A program made the position numbers and the translations under genes. Below the pieces are notes generated by a model. It worked only from the letters and a program-made list of their open reading frames with translations. It ran no database searches and was not told where the DNA came from. From assembly GCA_025359965.1 (NCBI GenBank), contig JANYDC010000125.1:21117-85116 (forward strand): a stretch of DNA of 64,000 nt. Direction: 5' to 3'. Numbering within the stretch: the first letter of the stretch is position 1; every line of letters starts with the position of its first letter. This DNA comes from Pedosphaera sp. GTDB taxonomy: Bacteria > Verrucomicrobiota > Verrucomicrobiia > Limisphaerales > SXQI01. Positions 62,314-64,000 of this stretch are shown here, piece by piece.

Positions 62314-63638
62314 GTGCGCAGCCAAAACCGATAAATCGCGCCGCACGCCTGGCAAAAATGGGTGCGGGCATCGCGGGCAATTACCTTGCCTACCAGATGC
62401 GGCGTCCGTTTGTGGCGGCCAAGAAGAACGAGGAGGAACGGGGCACTTTGCAGCGCAAGAACGCCAAGCAAATTCGTGAGGGTTTGCAGGAGCTCCGGGG
62501 GCCGGTCATGAAATTGGGCCAGGCTTTGAGCATGCAGACTCACATGCTGAATGCCGAAGCGATCGAGGAATTGGCGGGGCTGCAAATGCAGGCTCCCCCG
62601 ATGCACCCGACACTCATGCGCGCGCAATTCAAAAGCGCCTTCGGAAAATATCCGGACGAAGTGTTCCGGTCGTTTGAGCTGGAGCCTTTCGCCGCCTCCT
62701 CCTTTGGCCAGGTGCATTGGGCCGTCACCAAGCGTGGCGAGGAAGTGGCCGTTAAAATCCAATACCCAGCCATTCGGGAAACGGTCAAAAAGGATTTCCA
62801 AATGCTGCGAACGGCCAGTTTCCTGGCCCGTGTGACTGGCCATTTGTCGGAACCGGTGGTAGCGGAGGTCCAAAGGGGGATTCTTGAGGAAACCGATTAT
62901 CGGAAGGAAGCGCAGAACCTCGAATACTTTGGCAAACAGCTGAAACCGCTCGGCTTCGTCCATGTGCCCACGCCCTATTTTGAGCTAAGTTACGAAAACG
63001 TCGTGACCATGTCGCGCATGAAGGGTTTGCGGATGCAGGAATTTCTTCAAACCAACCCGTCGCCGGAACTACGCGATAAGATCGGCGTCAACCTCTCGAA
63101 CCTGTTCTTTTATCAATTATTCAAGGTGGGGGCCTTGCACGCGGACCCCCATCCCGGTAATTATTTGTTCAATCAGGACGGCACCATCAGCCTGGTGGAT
63201 TTTGGCTGTGTCAAATACCTGAAACCCGAGGTGGTGCGGTGCTACGCACAATTTTGGTCGCGCGAATGGGTCCATAACGCCCCGCTTTATGCCGAAATCA
63301 CCAAAGTCATTTTCGGTCCCCAATTTTCCCCACGAGATACGAGGGTCCGTCGTTGTATGAATGATATTAGGACCTTTTACGACGAGTTCCATCCCCTAAC
63401 CCGTACGACTGAGACTCTGGAGTTGGCAGATCCGAAATTTATGGCCGGACTGGACCGTCTGCTGAGAGCCCTGCCCAAAAACAAATTTATCTCGCCGGAG
63501 TTTGTCTTTCTTTCAAGAACCGAACTCGGCATGTGCAACCTGCTTCACACTCTGAAGGCTCGTGTCCCGATGACGCAAATAGTCCGCCAATGGATGCCAC
63601 AAACATACGCTGACAAGGCTCAATCAAAAGTACTCTAA
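62310..63638 (+). CDS. ABC1/AarF/UbiB-like atypical kinase
   Basis: A 442-residue protein of the ABC1 (UbiB) protein-kinase-like family. The N-terminal KxGQ motif is VMKLGQALSMQ (about 67-77), followed by the Ala-rich loop AASSFGQVHWAV, the lysine in VAVKIQYPAI (about 146-155), the catalytic loop HADPHPGNYLF (about 277-287) and the DFG-type VDFGCVK (about 295-301). Relatives support quinone biosynthesis or lipid homeostasis. GTG 62310 lies inside the TetR stop with GAAAGGTGGG upstream; GTG 62301 is in frame but less likely. Placing a TetR regulator directly on an ABC1 kinase suggests ligand-responsive control of membrane lipid or quinone metabolism; this is inference. Confidence 0.9.
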   Translation: MSAQPKPINRAARLAKMGAGIAGNYLAYQMRRPFVAAKKNEEERGTLQRKNAKQIREGLQELRGPVMKLGQALSMQTHMLNAEAIEELAGLQMQAPPMHPTLMRAQFKSAFGKYPDEVFRSFELEPFAASSFGQVHWAVTKRGEEVAVKIQYPAIRETVKKDFQMLRTASFLARVTGHLSEPVVAEVQRGILEETDYRKEAQNLEYFGKQLKPLGFVHVPTPYFELSYENVVTMSRMKGLRMQEFLQTNPSPELRDKIGVNLSNLFFYQLFKVGALHADPHPGNYLFNQDGTISLVDFGCVKYLKPEVVRCYAQFWSREWVHNAPLYAEITKVIFGPQFSPRDTRVRRCMNDIRTFYDEFHPLTRTTETLELADPKFMAGLDRLLRALPKNKFISPEFVFLSRTELGMCNLLHTLKARVPMTQIVRQWMPQTYADKAQSKVL

Positions 63639-63642
63639 CAGA

Positions 63643-63672
63643 CTTGGGTGGATCAAAATAGAAACACCCAAG
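63643..63672 (+). terminator. Possible hairpin after the ABC1 gene
   Basis: CTTGGGTG (63643-63650) pairs perfectly with CACCCAAG (63665-63672), with a 14-base loop. No T-run follows, so termination would be factor-assisted or the hairpin may stabilise the 3' end. Confidence 0.35.
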
Positions 63673-63742
63673 CGTCCTCATGTTCTGCGGACGGCTCGGA
63701 GAGCCATCCCCACCCGCCTGAGGCCCAAAGGGCGAATGGCGC

Positions 63743-64000
63743 TTACATAACGCCCAAAACCTTCTTGCCCAGCTTTTTACGACGCGGGGGATGCGGCACA
63801 GTCTCGAAGAGAACCTGCCGACTCAAGCGTTGCATCTCTTTAAGAATGGTCTGCGCTTCCCGCCACTGCTTAATGGCTGCTTCCAACCATTCGAACTGTT
63901 CCCTGGACAACGCAACGCTCACGGTTTTGCCTTTAACCTTACGCGTCCATTGATAGCACGGCCCGCCCGCTCCGGGACCGCGATTCTGCACGTAGCCTTC
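63743..64000 (-). CDS. DUF6788-like protein (5' partial)
   Basis: The frame is open to the right edge, so the N-terminus is missing. About 85 residues are visible: GPCYQWTRKVKGKTVSVALSREQFEWLEAAIKQWREAQTILKEMQRLS, then a basic tail RRKKLGKK. The GP-x-Y-x-x-x-RKVKGKTV pattern is that of the DUF6788 family, short proteins found in many copies in Verrucomicrobia and Acidobacteria, often next to transposase-like genes. Function unknown. The GTG at 63991 is in frame but lies inside the conserved domain, so it is not taken as the start. Confidence 0.55.
   Translation of the reverse strand, partial: EGYVQNRGPGAGGPCYQWTRKVKGKTVSVALSREQFEWLEAAIKQWREAQTILKEMQRLSRQVLFETVPHPPRRKKLGKKVLGVM

Overview
The window looks like chromosomal DNA of a free-living, Gram-negative-type heterotroph of the phylum Verrucomicrobiota, most likely the Pedosphaera/Limisphaerales group. 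This is inferred from gene content, not from any search. The pointers are a PVC-type haem-binding beta-propeller protein with a C-terminal CxxCH, an ECF sigma factor with a long transmembrane C-terminal extension, PadR plus tandem ATPase-less MacB/FtsX permeases (also common in Acidobacteria), Tat-exported hydrolases, several secreted glycan-active enzymes, and a DUF6788-like fragment at the right edge. Most of the window is moderately GC-rich. I see no rRNA, tRNA, CRISPR array or complete insertion sequence.

Layout. 1-8 kb holds core genes: the end of an O-antigen-ligase-like gene, pyrH-frr, a short tight run (secreted esterase, YhbY-like protein, RluE-like pseudouridine synthase, SnoaL-like protein), then tig and fba on the opposite strand behind a strong shared terminator. 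7.8-13.7 kb is a PadR regulator with two tandem 900-residue permeases. 13.8-15.9 kb is a lipoprotein prolyl oligopeptidase. 16.0-21.2 kb is a two-gene operon of a large dynamin-like GTPase and a SNF2-type helicase with an ATGA overlap. It has lower GC and a sharp dyad upstream, and it is the best candidate here for an undescribed (probably defensive) system. 21.4-26.7 kb is a three-gene operon: a DMFase-like protein, a di-haem cytochrome c peroxidase and a PVC-type haem protein. 27.0-32.8 kb is an RND efflux operon whose pump and outer-membrane channel are fused in one reading frame, behind a near-perfect TetR-type dyad.

32.9-45 kb mixes small membrane proteins (YIP1, FtsB/DivIC-like, a possible degenerate ion channel) with glycan enzymes (a GH39-like/SGNH fusion and a GH127 beta-L-arabinofuranosidase), a CotH-like secreted protein, the extended ECF sigma factor and a TPR metallopeptidase. 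45-53.6 kb returns to housekeeping: rpmE, prfA, a HAD phosphatase, an AI-2E family permease, proC, an outer-membrane barrel, a lactonase, an inositol monophosphatase and a cysteine desulfurase. 53.7-57.7 kb is a tandem DUF2330 family: two intact genes and a decayed third copy. 57.6-61.5 kb encodes an exported erythromycin-esterase-family protein and a Tat-exported phospholipase C. 61.6-63.6 kb is a TetR regulator overlapping an ABC1/UbiB-like kinase, with two copies of an operator-like palindrome around its promoter.

Themes: exported hydrolysis of plant or algal polysaccharide and lipid, efflux controlled by one-component regulators, and repeated use of fused or duplicated genes. Limits: all functional calls come from reading motifs by eye, and start codons were chosen from motif position, ribosome-binding sites and overlaps.
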